A stretch of 64,000 nt of DNA from Rhodobacteraceae bacterium WD3A24 (lineage in GTDB: Bacteria > Pseudomonadota > Alphaproteobacteria > Rhodobacterales > Rhodobacteraceae). A program made the position numbers and the translations under genes. This document shows, in pieces, positions 39,525-48,080 of this stretch; the first letter of the stretch is position 1; each line of letters begins with the position of its first letter. The notes beneath the pieces were generated by a model. It was not told where the DNA came from. It did not search any database and saw only the letters and a list, made by a program, of their open reading frames with translations. The stretch lies in contig PUHN01000015.1 in assembly GCA_002967695.1 (NCBI GenBank), positions 1 to 64,000 of the forward strand. The letters run 5' to 3'.

Positions 39525-39566
39525 TCCATATCCACGCATGGCGGGTCAACCACCTGCATGGCCGAC

Positions 39567-39710
39567 TCAGCGCCAGACTGCCAGAAAATCGATCAGATCG
39601 GCGAGCTTTCGGCCCAGAAAGACATGAAGGTTCCAGCCGAAATAAAGCAGATCGGCCGCGATCACGGCGATGATCGCGGCAGCGAGCCACACTGCGATGC
39701 GGTCGGTCAT
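39567..39710 (-). CDS. 47-residue membrane peptide between the gap genes
   Basis: A complete short frame starting MTDRIAVWLAAAIIAVIAAD and ending DLIDFLAVWR. It has one predicted transmembrane helix (about residues 6-24), an aromatic patch LLYFGW, then an amphipathic LGRKLADLIDFL helix. Codon third positions are GC-rich as in neighbouring genes. The ribosome-binding site is weak (GATGAG directly before the ATG). It lies on the same strand, 39 bases after the second gap gene. I believe similar peptides occur beside gap in related bacteria, but this needs a search. The function is unknown. Confidence 0.65.
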   Translation of the reverse strand: MTDRIAVWLAAAIIAVIAADLLYFGWNLHVFLGRKLADLIDFLAVWR

Positions 39711-39749
39711 CTCATCTGCCGCGGGCGGCGTTTCCGCGCCCGGCCCCGG

Positions 39750-40754
39750 TCAATGCAGGAGCCGGCCCATCGCACCGGCCACATCGGCCATGCGGCAGGA
39801 AAAGCCCCACTCATTGTCATACCATGCCAGCACGCGCACCGTGCGGCCACCGACAACCTTGGTCTGGTCGGGCGCGAAGATCGAGGAATGCGTGGTGTGA
39901 TTGAAATCGATCGAGACCTTGGGCTCGGGGTCATAGGCCAGGACCGCGCCCATATGGCCCGCGGCGGCCTCGGCGACGACGGCGTTGACGTCATCGGCGG
40001 TCACGTCGCGGCCAGCTTCAAAGGTCAGGTCCACCGCGCTCACATTCGGGGTGGGCACGCGCATGGCGGTGCCGTCGAGCCGGCCGGCAAGCTCCGGCAG
40101 GACCTCGCCGATGGCCCGGGCCGCGCCGGTCGATGTCGGGATCATCGCCATCGCCGCGGCGCGCGCGCGATAAAGGTCGCTGTGGCCGCGGTCGAGCGTG
40201 GGCTGATCGCCGGTGTAGGAGTGGATCGTGGTCATGATCCCGCGCTCGATCCCGATGGCGTCGTTGAGCACCTTGGCAAGGGGGGCGAGGCAATTCGTGG
40301 TGCACGAGCCGTTGGAGACGACCTTGTGCGCCTCCGTCAGGCTGCGGTGATTGACGCCGTAGACGATCGTGGAGTCCGCGCGCCTGGCGGGGGCGGAGAC
40401 CAGCACGCGCCGCGCGCCGCGCTCCAGATGCACGGCCGCCTTGTCGCGGTCGTTGAACTTGCCGGTGCATTCCAGCACGACGTCCACGCCTTCCCAGTCG
40501 ACCTCGGCCGGCTCATAGGTCGACATCACCTGCATCGGGCCCCGGCCGAAATCGAGCGTGTCGTCCGTCACCCGCACCTGCCCGGCGAAGCGGCCGTGAA
40601 CGCTGTCGTATTTCAAAAGATGCGCGTTGGTCTCGATCGGGCCGGTCGCGTTGATCTTGACCACCTGAACATCGTTGCGTGCACTCTCGGCGATATGCGC
40701 CAGCGTGCAGCGCCCGATGCGGCCGAATCCGTTGATGCCGATGGTGATCGTCAT
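39750..40754 (-). CDS. gap: glyceraldehyde-3-phosphate dehydrogenase (GapB-like)
   Basis: A 334-residue paralogue of the gene at 38461-39462 with the same catalytic SNGSCTTNC, TSTGAARAIG and WYDNEWGF segments. The cofactor-selecting Asp is replaced by Ala36 in KINATGP, resembling the INAS of NADP-preferring GapB enzymes used in gluconeogenesis. This suggests that the two gap genes are specialised for opposite fluxes; that is inference from one position. The start ATG lies about 100 and 117 bases from two LacI-type palindromes. Confidence 0.93.
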   Translation of the reverse strand: MTITIGINGFGRIGRCTLAHIAESARNDVQVVKINATGPIETNAHLLKYDSVHGRFAGQVRVTDDTLDFGRGPMQVMSTYEPAEVDWEGVDVVLECTGKFNDRDKAAVHLERGARRVLVSAPARRADSTIVYGVNHRSLTEAHKVVSNGSCTTNCLAPLAKVLNDAIGIERGIMTTIHSYTGDQPTLDRGHSDLYRARAAAMAMIPTSTGAARAIGEVLPELAGRLDGTAMRVPTPNVSAVDLTFEAGRDVTADDVNAVVAEAAAGHMGAVLAYDPEPKVSIDFNHTTHSSIFAPDQTKVVGGRTVRVLAWYDNEWGFSCRMADVAGAMGRLLH

Positions 40755-40851
40755 GACGTGCCCTCCAATGCCCGACGGACTGCGCGAAAGTGACGTGGCT
40801 ATAGACGGCTTCGAATGGCGGAAAAAGGGCGAAAGTGCAGGATTCGCAGGG

Positions 40852-40884
40852 CGTTAGCGCAAACTGTTTCCGTTAGCGCCAACG
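40852..40884. promoter_or_regulatory. two LacI-type operators upstream of the second gap gene
   Basis: CGTTAGCGCAAACT at 40852-40865 and CGTTAGCGCCAACG at 40871-40884 are imperfect palindromes of the same type as the site at 39511-39524, with centres 19 bases apart. They lie between the second gap gene and the divergent DUF2267 gene and could affect both. Confidence 0.62.
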
Positions 40885-40978
40885 CCCGCGCGACAGGCGC
40901 GCGCGTGACGTGCGTCAATGCGCGGCCGCATCGTTGCGGGCAGACTGCCCCGAAGACCACGAACGAGGAGAGAGCCCC

Positions 40979-41404
40979 ATGAGCCAGTTCGGACTGCCCA
41001 TCATCGACGACTCGGTCCACAGTGCAAACGCTTGGCTGAACCGGCTCACGGAGCTGACCGGCTGGGATCACAAGCAGCGCGCCTACCGGCTTCTGCGGGC
41101 AACGCTGCACGCTCTGCGCGATCATCTTAGCGTGAACGAGGCCGCCGATCTCGGCGCGCAACTGCCCACGCTGATCCGCGGGATCTATTACGAAGGCTTC
41201 CACCCCGCGCAGATGCCGGTGAAGGACCGCAGCCGCGAACATTTCATCGCGCGCATCGAGGAGGCGTTCGAGACCGATCCCATGGGCGATGCGCCCGAGG
41301 CTGTCGGCGCCGTGCTCACGCTGCTGTCGGAGCATGTCTCGCCCGGCGAGATGGACGACATCCGTGTGAGCTTCACCAAGGAGATCCGCGCGCTGTTTCC
41401 CTGA
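40979..41404 (+). CDS. DUF2267 family protein
   Basis: A 141-residue soluble helical protein of the DUF2267 family (PF10025). The signature is visible in WLNRLTELTGWDHKQRAYRLLRATLHALRD and in LPTLIRGIYYEGFHPAQMPVK. The ATG follows GAGGAG. It is divergent from a gap gene and convergent with tkt. The function is unknown; homologues are often reported among stress-related genes, which I cannot check here. Confidence 0.85.
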   Translation: MSQFGLPIIDDSVHSANAWLNRLTELTGWDHKQRAYRLLRATLHALRDHLSVNEAADLGAQLPTLIRGIYYEGFHPAQMPVKDRSREHFIARIEEAFETDPMGDAPEAVGAVLTLLSEHVSPGEMDDIRVSFTKEIRALFP

Positions 41405-41434
41405 CCCCCGCGCCCCGCCTGCCTGCCGGGGGCG

Positions 41435-43453
41435 TTAGAGCAGCGCGCGCACGCGCTCGGCGACATTGCCGGCCGTGATGCCGAACGCCTCGTAGAGGCG
41501 CGGGCCGGGCGCGGAGGCGCCGAAGCCCTCCATCCCGACAAAGCCTGCGCGCGCCTCGCGCCCGCGCTCGCCCAGAAGCCAGCGGTCCCAGCTCTGCCGG
41601 GCACCGGCCTCGACGGCCACGCGCACCGCCCCTGCCGGCAGAACCCGCCGGCGATAGCTATCGGGCTGGGCGGCGAACAGCTCCATGCAGGGCATGGAGA
41701 CGACGCGCGTGCCGATCCCGTCGGCCTGCAGCGCGTCGCGCGCCGCCATAGCGATCTCGACCTCCGAGCCGCTGGCCAGCAGCACCGCCCGCCGCTTGCC
41801 CTCGGCCTCGGCCAGGACATAGCCGCCCTGCGCGGTGAGGTTGCGGGTGCGGTGGCGGGTGCGCAGCGTGGCCAGCCCCTGCCGCGAGAGCGCCAGCACC
41901 GATGGCGTGCCCGCGCTGGTCAGGGCGAGTTCCCAGGCTTCGGCCGTCTCCACCGTGTCGGCGGGGCGGAAGACATGCATGTTCGGCGTCGCCCGCAGCA
42001 TCGCCAGATGCTCGACAGGCTGGTGGGTGGGGCCGTCCTCGCCCAGGCCGATGGAATCATGGGTCATCACATAGGTGACTGGCACGCCCATCAGCGCCGA
42101 CAGCCGCATCGCCCCGCGCGCGTAGTCGGAGAACACCAGAAAGGTGCCCCCATAGGGACGGATACCGCCATGCAGCGCCATCCCGTTCATCGCCGCGGCC
42201 ATGGCGTGTTCGCGGATGCCGTAATGGATGTAGCGGCCCTTGCGGTCCTCGGGCGTGAACAGCCCCACATCGCCCGCGCGCGTGTTGTTCGAGCCGGTCA
42301 GATCGGCCGAGCCGCCGAGGGTCTCGGGGCAGGCGCGGTTGACCGCGTCGAGCACCATCTCGCTGGACTTTCGGGTCGCGACCTTGGGCGCGTTTTCCGA
42401 TGCGTCCTTCTTGACCTTGCGGATGGCGCCGGCCAGCCGGCCCGACGGGGCGCCGCTCAGCCGGCGGTCGAATTCCGCGCGCCGGGTGGCCGACAGGCCC
42501 TCCAGCCGGCCCTGCCACGCCGTGCGCTCGGTGGCGCCGCGCCGGCCGATCTCCTCCCACTGCGCCTTGATGTCGGCGGGAATTTCGAACGGCCCGTGCG
42601 GCCAGCCATAGGCCTCGCGCGTTGCGGCGATGACTTCCTCGCCCAGCGGCGCGCCATGGGCGGCGGCGGTGTCCTGCTTGCCCGGCGCGCCAAAGCCGAT
42701 ATGGGTCTTGCAGTCGATCAGAACGGGGCGGTCCGACGCCTTCGCCGCCTCCATCGCGCGGTCGATGTCGGCCGGGTCGTGGCCGTCGCAGGCCAGCACC
42801 CGCCAGCCGGCCGCCGCGAAGCGCGCGCGCTGATCGGTGATGTCGGCCAGCTCGATCGCGCCGTCGATCGAGATGTTGTTGTTGTCCCAAAGGACAATGA
42901 GGTTCGAGAGCTTCTGCCGGCCGGCGAGGCCGATGGCCTCGTGGCTGATCCCCTCCATCAGGCAGCCGTCGCCGGCGATCACCCAGGTGCGGTGATCGAC
43001 GACCTTGCGGCCGAAGCGCGCGCGCATCGCCTCCTCGGCCATGGCGAACCCCACGGCATTGGCCAGCCCCTGACCGAGCGGGCCGGTGGTGGTCTCGTTC
43101 CCCCTGGCGTGGCCGTATTCGGGGTGGCCGGCGGTCTTGGCGCCCCATTGGCGGAAGTTCTTGAGCTCCTCCACCGTCATGTCGGGCGAGCCGGTCAGAT
43201 AAAGCAGCGCATAGAGCAGCATCGAGCCATGCCCGGCCGAGAGGATGAACCGGTCCCGGTCGGGCCAGTCGGGGTGGGCGGCGTCGAACTTGAGATGCTT
43301 GTCGAACAGCACGGTGGCCACATCGGCCATGCCCATCGGCATGCCCGGATGCCCCGACTTGGCGGCCTGGACGGCATCCATTGCCAACGCGCGGATCGCG
43401 CAGGCACGGGCCCAGTGCTCGGGGTGCTGGTCTCGCAGGGTGGGGATGTCCAC
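41435..43453 (-). CDS. tkt: transketolase
   Basis: A 672-residue thiamine-diphosphate enzyme that moves two-carbon units between sugar phosphates in the pentose phosphate pathway. Family features are [13 protein letters not shown] near residue 35, [27 protein letters not shown] with the TPP motif and [13 protein letters not shown] in the pyrimidine domain. The length is normal. It faces a coiled-coil gene across 210 bases and converges on the DUF2267 gene. Confidence 0.96.
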   Translation of the reverse strand: MDIPTLRDQHPEHWARACAIRALAMDAVQAAKSGHPGMPMGMADVATVLFDKHLKFDAAHPDWPDRDRFILSAGHGSMLLYALLYLTGSPDMTVEELKNFRQWGAKTAGHPEYGHARGNETTTGPLGQGLANAVGFAMAEEAMRARFGRKVVDHRTWVIAGDGCLMEGISHEAIGLAGRQKLSNLIVLWDNNNISIDGAIELADITDQRARFAAAGWRVLACDGHDPADIDRAMEAAKASDRPVLIDCKTHIGFGAPGKQDTAAAHGAPLGEEVIAATREAYGWPHGPFEIPADIKAQWEEIGRRGATERTAWQGRLEGLSATRRAEFDRRLSGAPSGRLAGAIRKVKKDASENAPKVATRKSSEMVLDAVNRACPETLGGSADLTGSNNTRAGDVGLFTPEDRKGRYIHYGIREHAMAAAMNGMALHGGIRPYGGTFLVFSDYARGAMRLSALMGVPVTYVMTHDSIGLGEDGPTHQPVEHLAMLRATPNMHVFRPADTVETAEAWELALTSAGTPSVLALSRQGLATLRTRHRTRNLTAQGGYVLAEAEGKRRAVLLASGSEVEIAMAARDALQADGIGTRVVSMPCMELFAAQPDSYRRRVLPAGAVRVAVEAGARQSWDRWLLGERGREARAGFVGMEGFGASAPGPRLYEAFGITAGNVAERVRALL

Positions 43454-43486
43454 GGGCTTGATCCTTCGCTGACGACGTTTGCCGGC

Positions 43487-43514
43487 TCAATAGCACCCCT
43501 GAAGACGAGTTCAA
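43487..43514 (-). promoter_or_regulatory. candidate promoter of tkt
   Basis: On the minus strand TTGAAC (43509-43514) and TATTGA (43487-43492) have a 16-base spacer and lie 34 bases ahead of the tkt start. The match is moderate. Confidence 0.42.
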
Positions 43515-43663
43515 GCGCGCCCTGCGCGCCCATCGACGACGGGGGCGGAAACGCGGGCGCGATTGCGCTAGGATGGGCGCCAAGGGTGCGGCTGGCGATT
43601 CGCGCGCCGGGCGGGGCGCGACGTCGGCGATGACGCCCGCGAGCCAGTCAGGAGAGCAGGCCC

Positions 43664-44179
43664 ATGAGCGACGACATTGCCGAGCTGGAGCGCCGCATCA
43701 CCGAGGCGCTGGAGCGGATCGCGCGAGGCGTGGACAGCGGGCGGGGGCGCGCCGCCGCACCGCCGCCGCAACCGCAACCGCCCGAGCCCGCCGGCGGCGC
43801 CACTGCCGACGAAGTCAGGGCGCTGCGCGAGGCCCTCGAGGCCGAGCGCGCCGCCAAGGAAAAGCTGAAGGAACGGGTCAACGCCGTGCGCCAGCGTCAG
43901 GAGACGGGCGTTACGCAGCTCGAACGCAGGATCGCGCGGATGACCGAGCAGATCGACGTTCAGGGGCTCGAACTGCAACGCCTCAAGAAGGCCAACGCCC
44001 AGCTCGTGGCGGCCAATCGCGCGCTGATGGAGGGGGGCGACCCGGAGGGCGCCGCCCGCCGCGCGGAGACGGCCGAGCTTGAGGCGCTGCGTGCCGAGCG
44101 CCGCGCCGAGATGGCCGAGATGGAGGCGATCCTGTCGGCGCTCGCGCCGCTGGTTCCCGAGGAGGCGGCCCATGGCTGA
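43664..44179 (+). CDS. coiled-coil protein upstream of zapA
   Basis: A 171-residue protein with no recognised domain. Residues 60-125 and 135-160 are heptad-like and rich in Glu, Arg, Ala and Leu (for example LREALEAERAAKEKLKERV), so a coiled coil is likely. Between them and the N-terminus is a proline-rich stretch near residue 33. An 8-base overlap with zapA indicates coupled translation, so a role in division, perhaps as a ZapA partner, is a reasonable guess. Confidence 0.78.
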   Translation: MSDDIAELERRITEALERIARGVDSGRGRAAAPPPQPQPPEPAGGATADEVRALREALEAERAAKEKLKERVNAVRQRQETGVTQLERRIARMTEQIDVQGLELQRLKKANAQLVAANRALMEGGDPEGAARRAETAELEALRAERRAEMAEMEAILSALAPLVPEEAAHG

Positions 44180-44570
44180 GGAGACGGTCACCATCGGCGG
44201 CAAGGAATTCCGCGTCGCCTGTCAGGCGGGAGAGGAGGAGTATCTGCGCGCCGCCGCCACAATGCTCGACGCCGAGGCACAGACCCTGCGCGAGCAGATC
44301 GGCCGCGTCCCCGAGGCGCGGATGCTGCTTATGGCGGGGCTGATGCTGGCCGACAAGACGGCGAACATGGAGGATCAGCTCCGCGAGGCGCAGAACAAGC
44401 TCGCCGAGGCCGAGGCCGAACTTGCCCGGCTGCGCGCACAGCCCGCGCCCGCGCCGGAAAAGGTCGAGGTGCCCGTCGTCCCCACCGAGCTGCGCGACAT
44501 GCTCGCCGAGGTCGCGGCGCGGGCGGAGGCGCTGGCCGACCGGGTGGACGACGCCGCCAGAACCGAGTGA
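44172..44570 (+). CDS. zapA: cell division protein ZapA
   Basis: A 132-residue ZapA that cross-links FtsZ filaments at midcell. The N-terminal VTIGGKEFRVACQAGEEEYL and the following MLDAEAQTLREQIG are the family signature; a C-terminal coiled coil follows from about residue 60. The ATG at 44172 overlaps the upstream gene. No 6S RNA, often found after zapA, fits in the 73-base gap that follows. Confidence 0.88.
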   Translation: MAEETVTIGGKEFRVACQAGEEEYLRAAATMLDAEAQTLREQIGRVPEARMLLMAGLMLADKTANMEDQLREAQNKLAEAEAELARLRAQPAPAPEKVEVPVVPTELRDMLAEVAARAEALADRVDDAARTE

Positions 44571-44643
44571 GCCGGGCGCGAGCGCCGCGGCGACCGCCGC
44601 GCCGGGCCGAAAGGGCCCGCCCCGCGCGGCCGGTTGCCGGGGC

Positions 44644-45021
44644 TCAGCCGTTGGCTTCGCGAATCTTGTCGGCGGCGGCCTTGTCGAAGGCCACGTCCTT
44701 GCTCTCGAACAACTGGTCGAGTTCGCCCGACAGGGTCATCTCGGTGATGATGTCGCAGCCGCCCACGAACTCGCCCTTGACGTAAAGCTGCGGGATGGTG
44801 GGCCAGTCGGAATAGTCCTTGATGCCCTGGCGGATCGTCTCGTCCTCGAGGACGTTGACGTCCTGATACTCGACTCCCATGAAGTTGAGCACCCCGGCCA
44901 CGCGGCTGGAGAAGCCGCATTGCGGCATGGTCTTGGTGCCTTTCATGAACAGCACCACATCGGTGCCGTTCACCGTCTCGTCGATCCGGGTCTTCGCGTC
45001 GGTCGCTTGTGCGTCGGTCAT
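44644..45021 (-). CDS. grxD: Grx4 family monothiol glutaredoxin
   Basis: A 125-residue monothiol glutaredoxin that carries and delivers iron-sulfur clusters with BolA partners. The active site is CGFS with Cys35 in TMPQCGFSSR, preceded by the KGTK segment; WPTIPQLYVKGEFVGGCDI is the glutathione-binding region. The start ATG at 45021 fits the usual length, with AAGG 7 bases upstream. The same frame, however, stays open upstream to a TTG at 45243 (see next entry). A bolA gene lies just ahead, consistent with a Grx-BolA complex. Confidence 0.93.
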   Translation of the reverse strand: MTDAQATDAKTRIDETVNGTDVVLFMKGTKTMPQCGFSSRVAGVLNFMGVEYQDVNVLEDETIRQGIKDYSDWPTIPQLYVKGEFVGGCDIITEMTLSGELDQLFESKDVAFDKAAADKIREANG

Positions 45022-45243
45022 GTCCTGGCCTTCATCGCTGGGTGGATTTGGGTCGCCCTCGGGGGGCTGGGCCTCTTCGGGGGGTGGCTCATAGCTCGGT
45101 GCACTCTCGTCGATTTCAAAGCCCTCGCGCGGGGGCCTCGGGGCCTCGTCCCCGTTCCAGCGCCGGATTTCCAGCCACGCGGCCCATGAAAACACCCCCA
45201 AGAACGGTGAAATGAGAAGGAGAGCGAGCTGATTAACGGTCAA
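45022..45243 (-). other. in-frame N-terminal membrane-anchor extension of grxD
   Basis: This 74-codon stretch has no stop and runs in frame into grxD. From the TTG at 45243 it would encode MTVNQLALLLISPFLGVFSW, a clear transmembrane helix, then an acidic proline-rich linker (ESAPSYEPPPEEAQPPEGDP). Ribosome-binding evidence at the TTG is poor. It may make a membrane-tethered glutaredoxin, be an independent small membrane protein translated through into grxD, or be untranslated. Confidence 0.5.
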
Positions 45244-45246
45244 GCC

Positions 45247-45489
45247 TCAATCGGGGGCCTTGGTGGTCAGCGCGAGGGCGTGCAATTCGCCCTGAGAGCC
45301 TTCCATCTTCCCCTTCAGCGCGGCATAGACGGCGCGCTGTTGCTGAACCCGGTTCTTGCCGCGGAAGCTTTCGTCGATCACCTCGGCGGCGTAGTGGTTG
45401 CCGTCACCGGCGAGGTCGGTGATCGTGATATCGGCCTGCGGAAAGCTCTCGCGCAGCAGATCCTCGATTTCCTGGGCGCCGATGGCCAT
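45247..45489 (-). CDS. bolA: BolA family protein
   Basis: An 80-residue BolA-like protein. The conserved DGNHYAAEVIDESFRGKNRVQQQRAVYAAL holds the family core and the QRAVYAAL helix. BolA proteins bind monothiol glutaredoxins and influence iron-sulfur cluster handling. It lies 66 bases after purL and directly before the grxD frame on the same strand, the usual arrangement. Confidence 0.92.
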   Translation of the reverse strand: MAIGAQEIEDLLRESFPQADITITDLAGDGNHYAAEVIDESFRGKNRVQQQRAVYAALKGKMEGSQGELHALALTTKAPD

Positions 45490-45555
45490 TTCCCGCTCCC
45501 TTTCCTGATCCTGACACTAACTAGTCGCCGGGCGCGCGCCGGGCAAGGGCCGGGC

Positions 45556-47715
45556 TCAGTCGAAGGCCGCGGCGAAGGCGCTGCGGTAGAGCGCCGAAAG
45601 CTCTGACAGCGGCGCGCCGGCGCGGCCGAGCTGGACGGTCTCGCCGCCAAAGCGGCCGACGGTCGCGATCGGCACCCCCGCCTGGCCGGCCGCGACCATC
45701 AGCGCCTCGGCCGCGTCGAAGGTGCAGGCGATCAGGTAGCGGGCCTGATCCTCGCCGAACAGCGTCGGCGTGTCGCCGGCGTCGAGCGTCACGCCCAGCC
45801 CGGCGGCTTCGGCCATCTCGAAAGCGGCCAGCGCGAGGCCGCCGTCGGAGAGATCGGTGGCGGCCGAAATCCACTGGCGGTTGGCGCGTAGAAATTCGCC
45901 GTTGCGCCGTTCGGCGGCGAGATCCACCTCGGGCGCGTCGCCATCCTCGCGGTTGAAGACCTCGTAGAGCAGGGCGGACTGGCCGAGATGCCCCGCGCCC
46001 TCACCGACCAGCAGGGCGAGGTCACCCTCGACGGGACGGCCCGCAATCAACGCGTCGAGAGAGTCGAGCAGACCCACCGCGCCGATGGTCGGCGTGGGCA
46101 GGATCGCGCGGCCGTCGGTCTCGTTGTAGAGGCTGACATTGCCCGACACCACGGGTGTGTCGAGCGCCTCGCAGGCCTCGGCGATGCCTTGCACGGCGCC
46201 GACGAGCTGGCCCATGACCTCGGGCTTTTCGGGATTGCCGAAATTGAGATTGTCGGTGACCGCGAGCGGCCGCGCCCCGACCGCGCAGAGATTGCGGAAG
46301 GCCTCGGCCACCGCCTGCCGGCCGCCCTGGCGCGGATTGGCGCGCACATAGCGCGGTGTGACATCCGCGGTGAAGGCGAGCGCCTTTTCGGTGCCGTGAA
46401 CGCGCACGATGCCCGCGCCCAGCCCCGGCCCGCGCACCGTGTCGGCCATCACCATGTGATCGTACTGCTCCCAAATCCAGGCCTTGCAGGCATGGTTCGG
46501 GCTGGCGATCAGCGCGCGCAGCGCGTCGATGGGGTCGATGCCGGGGACGTCGCCCACGGGCTCGGCGGGCGGCGTCTCCACCCAGGGCCGGTCGTATTCG
46601 GGCGCGCTGCCCGAGAGCGCCTTGAGCGGCAGGTCGGCCCTGGTGGTATTGCCGTGCATGACGATGAAACGGTCTTCGGCAATGGTCACGCCCACCAGCG
46701 CGAAGTCGAGATCCCATTTCTCGAAGACGGCGCGGGCCTCGTCCTCCTTCTCGGGCCTGAGGATCATGAGCATGCGCTCCTGGGACTCCGAGAGCATCAT
46801 CTCGTAGGCCGTCATGCCCTCCTCGCGGCAGGGGACCCGGTCGAGATCGAGCCGCACGCCCAGATCGCCCTTGTCGCCCATCTCCACGGCCGAGCAGGTC
46901 AGCCCCGCCGCGCCCATGTCCTGGATCGCGATCACCGCGCCCGAGTCCATCAGCTCAAGACATGCCTCCAGCAGGCGCTTTTCGGTGAACGGGTCGCCCA
47001 CCTGCACGGTGGGGCGCTTTTCCTCGATCGTCTCGTCGAACTCGGCGCTGGCCATGGTGGCGCCGCCGACGCCGTCGCGTCCGGTCTTGGCGCCGAGATA
47101 GACCACCGGCATGCCGACCCCGGAGGCGGCGGAATAGAATATGGAATCGGCCCTGGCGAGCCCGGCGGCAAAGGCGTTGACCAGACAATTGCCGTCATAG
47201 GCGGAATGAAAGCGGACCTCGCCGCCAATGGTCGGCACGCCGAAACAGTTTCCATAGCCGCCGATCCCCTCGACCACGCCATGGACGAGCTGGCGCGTGC
47301 GGGTGTGGTCGGGGCTGCCGAAGCTCAGCGCGTTCATCGCCGCGACGGGCCGCGCGCCCATGGTGAAGACATCGCGCAAGATGCCGCCCATGCCGGTGGC
47401 GGCGCCCTGATAGGGCTCGATGTAGGAGGGGTGGTTGTGGCTTTCCATCTTGAAGACCACCGCCAGCCCGTCGCCGATATCGACGACGCCGGCATTCTCC
47501 CCCGGCCCGCAGATGACCTGCGGCCCCTTGGTGGGCAGGGTGCGCAGCCATTTTCTGGACGATTTGTAGGAGCAGTGCTCGTTCCACATCGCCGAGAAGA
47601 CGCCGAGTTCGGTGAAGGAGGGTGTCCGGCCGATGAGCGCGCGGATGCGGGCGTATTCCTCCTCGGTCAGTCCGTGGGCCGCGATCAGGTCGGGGGTGAT
47701 CTCGGGCTCCTGCAT
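45556..47715 (-). CDS. purL: phosphoribosylformylglycinamidine synthase subunit PurL
   Basis: A 719-residue PurL of the small type that needs PurQ and PurS; it performs the fourth step of purine synthesis. Segments include [15 protein letters not shown] near residue 53, [18 protein letters not shown] with catalytic histidines, and [17 protein letters not shown]. The ATG at 47715 follows GAGGA; ATG codons further upstream add unconserved residues. The length is typical. Confidence 0.96.
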   Translation of the reverse strand: MQEPEITPDLIAAHGLTEEEYARIRALIGRTPSFTELGVFSAMWNEHCSYKSSRKWLRTLPTKGPQVICGPGENAGVVDIGDGLAVVFKMESHNHPSYIEPYQGAATGMGGILRDVFTMGARPVAAMNALSFGSPDHTRTRQLVHGVVEGIGGYGNCFGVPTIGGEVRFHSAYDGNCLVNAFAAGLARADSIFYSAASGVGMPVVYLGAKTGRDGVGGATMASAEFDETIEEKRPTVQVGDPFTEKRLLEACLELMDSGAVIAIQDMGAAGLTCSAVEMGDKGDLGVRLDLDRVPCREEGMTAYEMMLSESQERMLMILRPEKEDEARAVFEKWDLDFALVGVTIAEDRFIVMHGNTTRADLPLKALSGSAPEYDRPWVETPPAEPVGDVPGIDPIDALRALIASPNHACKAWIWEQYDHMVMADTVRGPGLGAGIVRVHGTEKALAFTADVTPRYVRANPRQGGRQAVAEAFRNLCAVGARPLAVTDNLNFGNPEKPEVMGQLVGAVQGIAEACEALDTPVVSGNVSLYNETDGRAILPTPTIGAVGLLDSLDALIAGRPVEGDLALLVGEGAGHLGQSALLYEVFNREDGDAPEVDLAAERRNGEFLRANRQWISAATDLSDGGLALAAFEMAEAAGLGVTLDAGDTPTLFGEDQARYLIACTFDAAEALMVAAGQAGVPIATVGRFGGETVQLGRAGAPLSELSALYRSAFAAAFD

Positions 47716-47890
47716 CGGGGTCCTCGCGCTGGTCGACGGCATCATGCGGCCGGGTGATACGGCAACCCCCCCTCGGGGAAAAGGCCGAATCCGGCGGATG
47801 GCCGGCCGGGCAGGGGCCTTTCATGCCGGCCAATCCGGCGGCACCGGCCTGCAGTGTTGAGCAAAATCGCGGCAGTTGCCGAGCGCGGAC

Positions 47891-47919
47891 AAAAAAAAGG
47901 CCGAGCAAAGCTCGGCCTT
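47891..47919 (-). terminator. strong Rho-independent terminator
   Basis: On the minus strand a 10-bp perfect stem (AAGGCCGAGC and GCTCGGCCTT) with a TTT loop runs into eight Ts. It ends the candidate small RNA and possibly the LysR transcript, 162 bases after that gene. Confidence 0.9.
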
Positions 47920-47966
47920 AGTCCAACAGGGAGGTAAAAGACAATGACAGGAAGTCCTTGCCTTCG
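47891..47966 (-). ncRNA. candidate small regulatory RNA with anti-Shine-Dalgarno motifs
   Basis: On the minus strand a promoter-like TTGCAC (47996-48001), 17-base spacer and TATTTC (47973-47978) would start an RNA of about 76 bases that ends at the strong terminator. It contains single-stranded CUUCCU and ACCUCCCU, which complement ribosome-binding sites, a layout typical of Hfq-dependent trans-acting RNAs. A minus-strand open frame across it looks non-coding. On the plus strand the same segment would encode an 11-residue frame after AGGGAGGT, a less likely reading given the U tract. Confidence 0.5.
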
Positions 47967-48080
47967 CCGCATGAAATAGGGGCGGTGGCCGGCCGGTGCA
48001 ACCCGAAAACCGCTGCACAGCGAGCATGCCCGGCATGCGCGCTGGACATATCTGCGGTTGAGCAGCCCGCCGGGACCGGC

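Larger units (their letters stand above)
47716..48080. other. 365-base intergenic stretch upstream of purL
   Basis: The gap between purL and the LysR gene holds the candidate small RNA and its terminator (47891-47966) with a promoter at 47973-48001. Short open frames here lack coding character. From 47716 to 47890 I see only the purL leader with its GAGGA site and GC-rich sequence; no riboswitch is recognised. Confidence 0.6.

Noticed and set aside
44571-44643. 6S RNA gene downstream of zapA
   Set aside because: The gap is 73 bases and GC-rich, too short for a 6S RNA; only a weak CGGGCC hairpin is seen.
47941-47975. 11-codon plus-strand leader peptide after AGGGAGGT
   Set aside because: The ribosome-binding site is strong, but no plus-strand gene follows, and the terminator's T tract faces the minus strand, so a minus-strand RNA explains the segment better.
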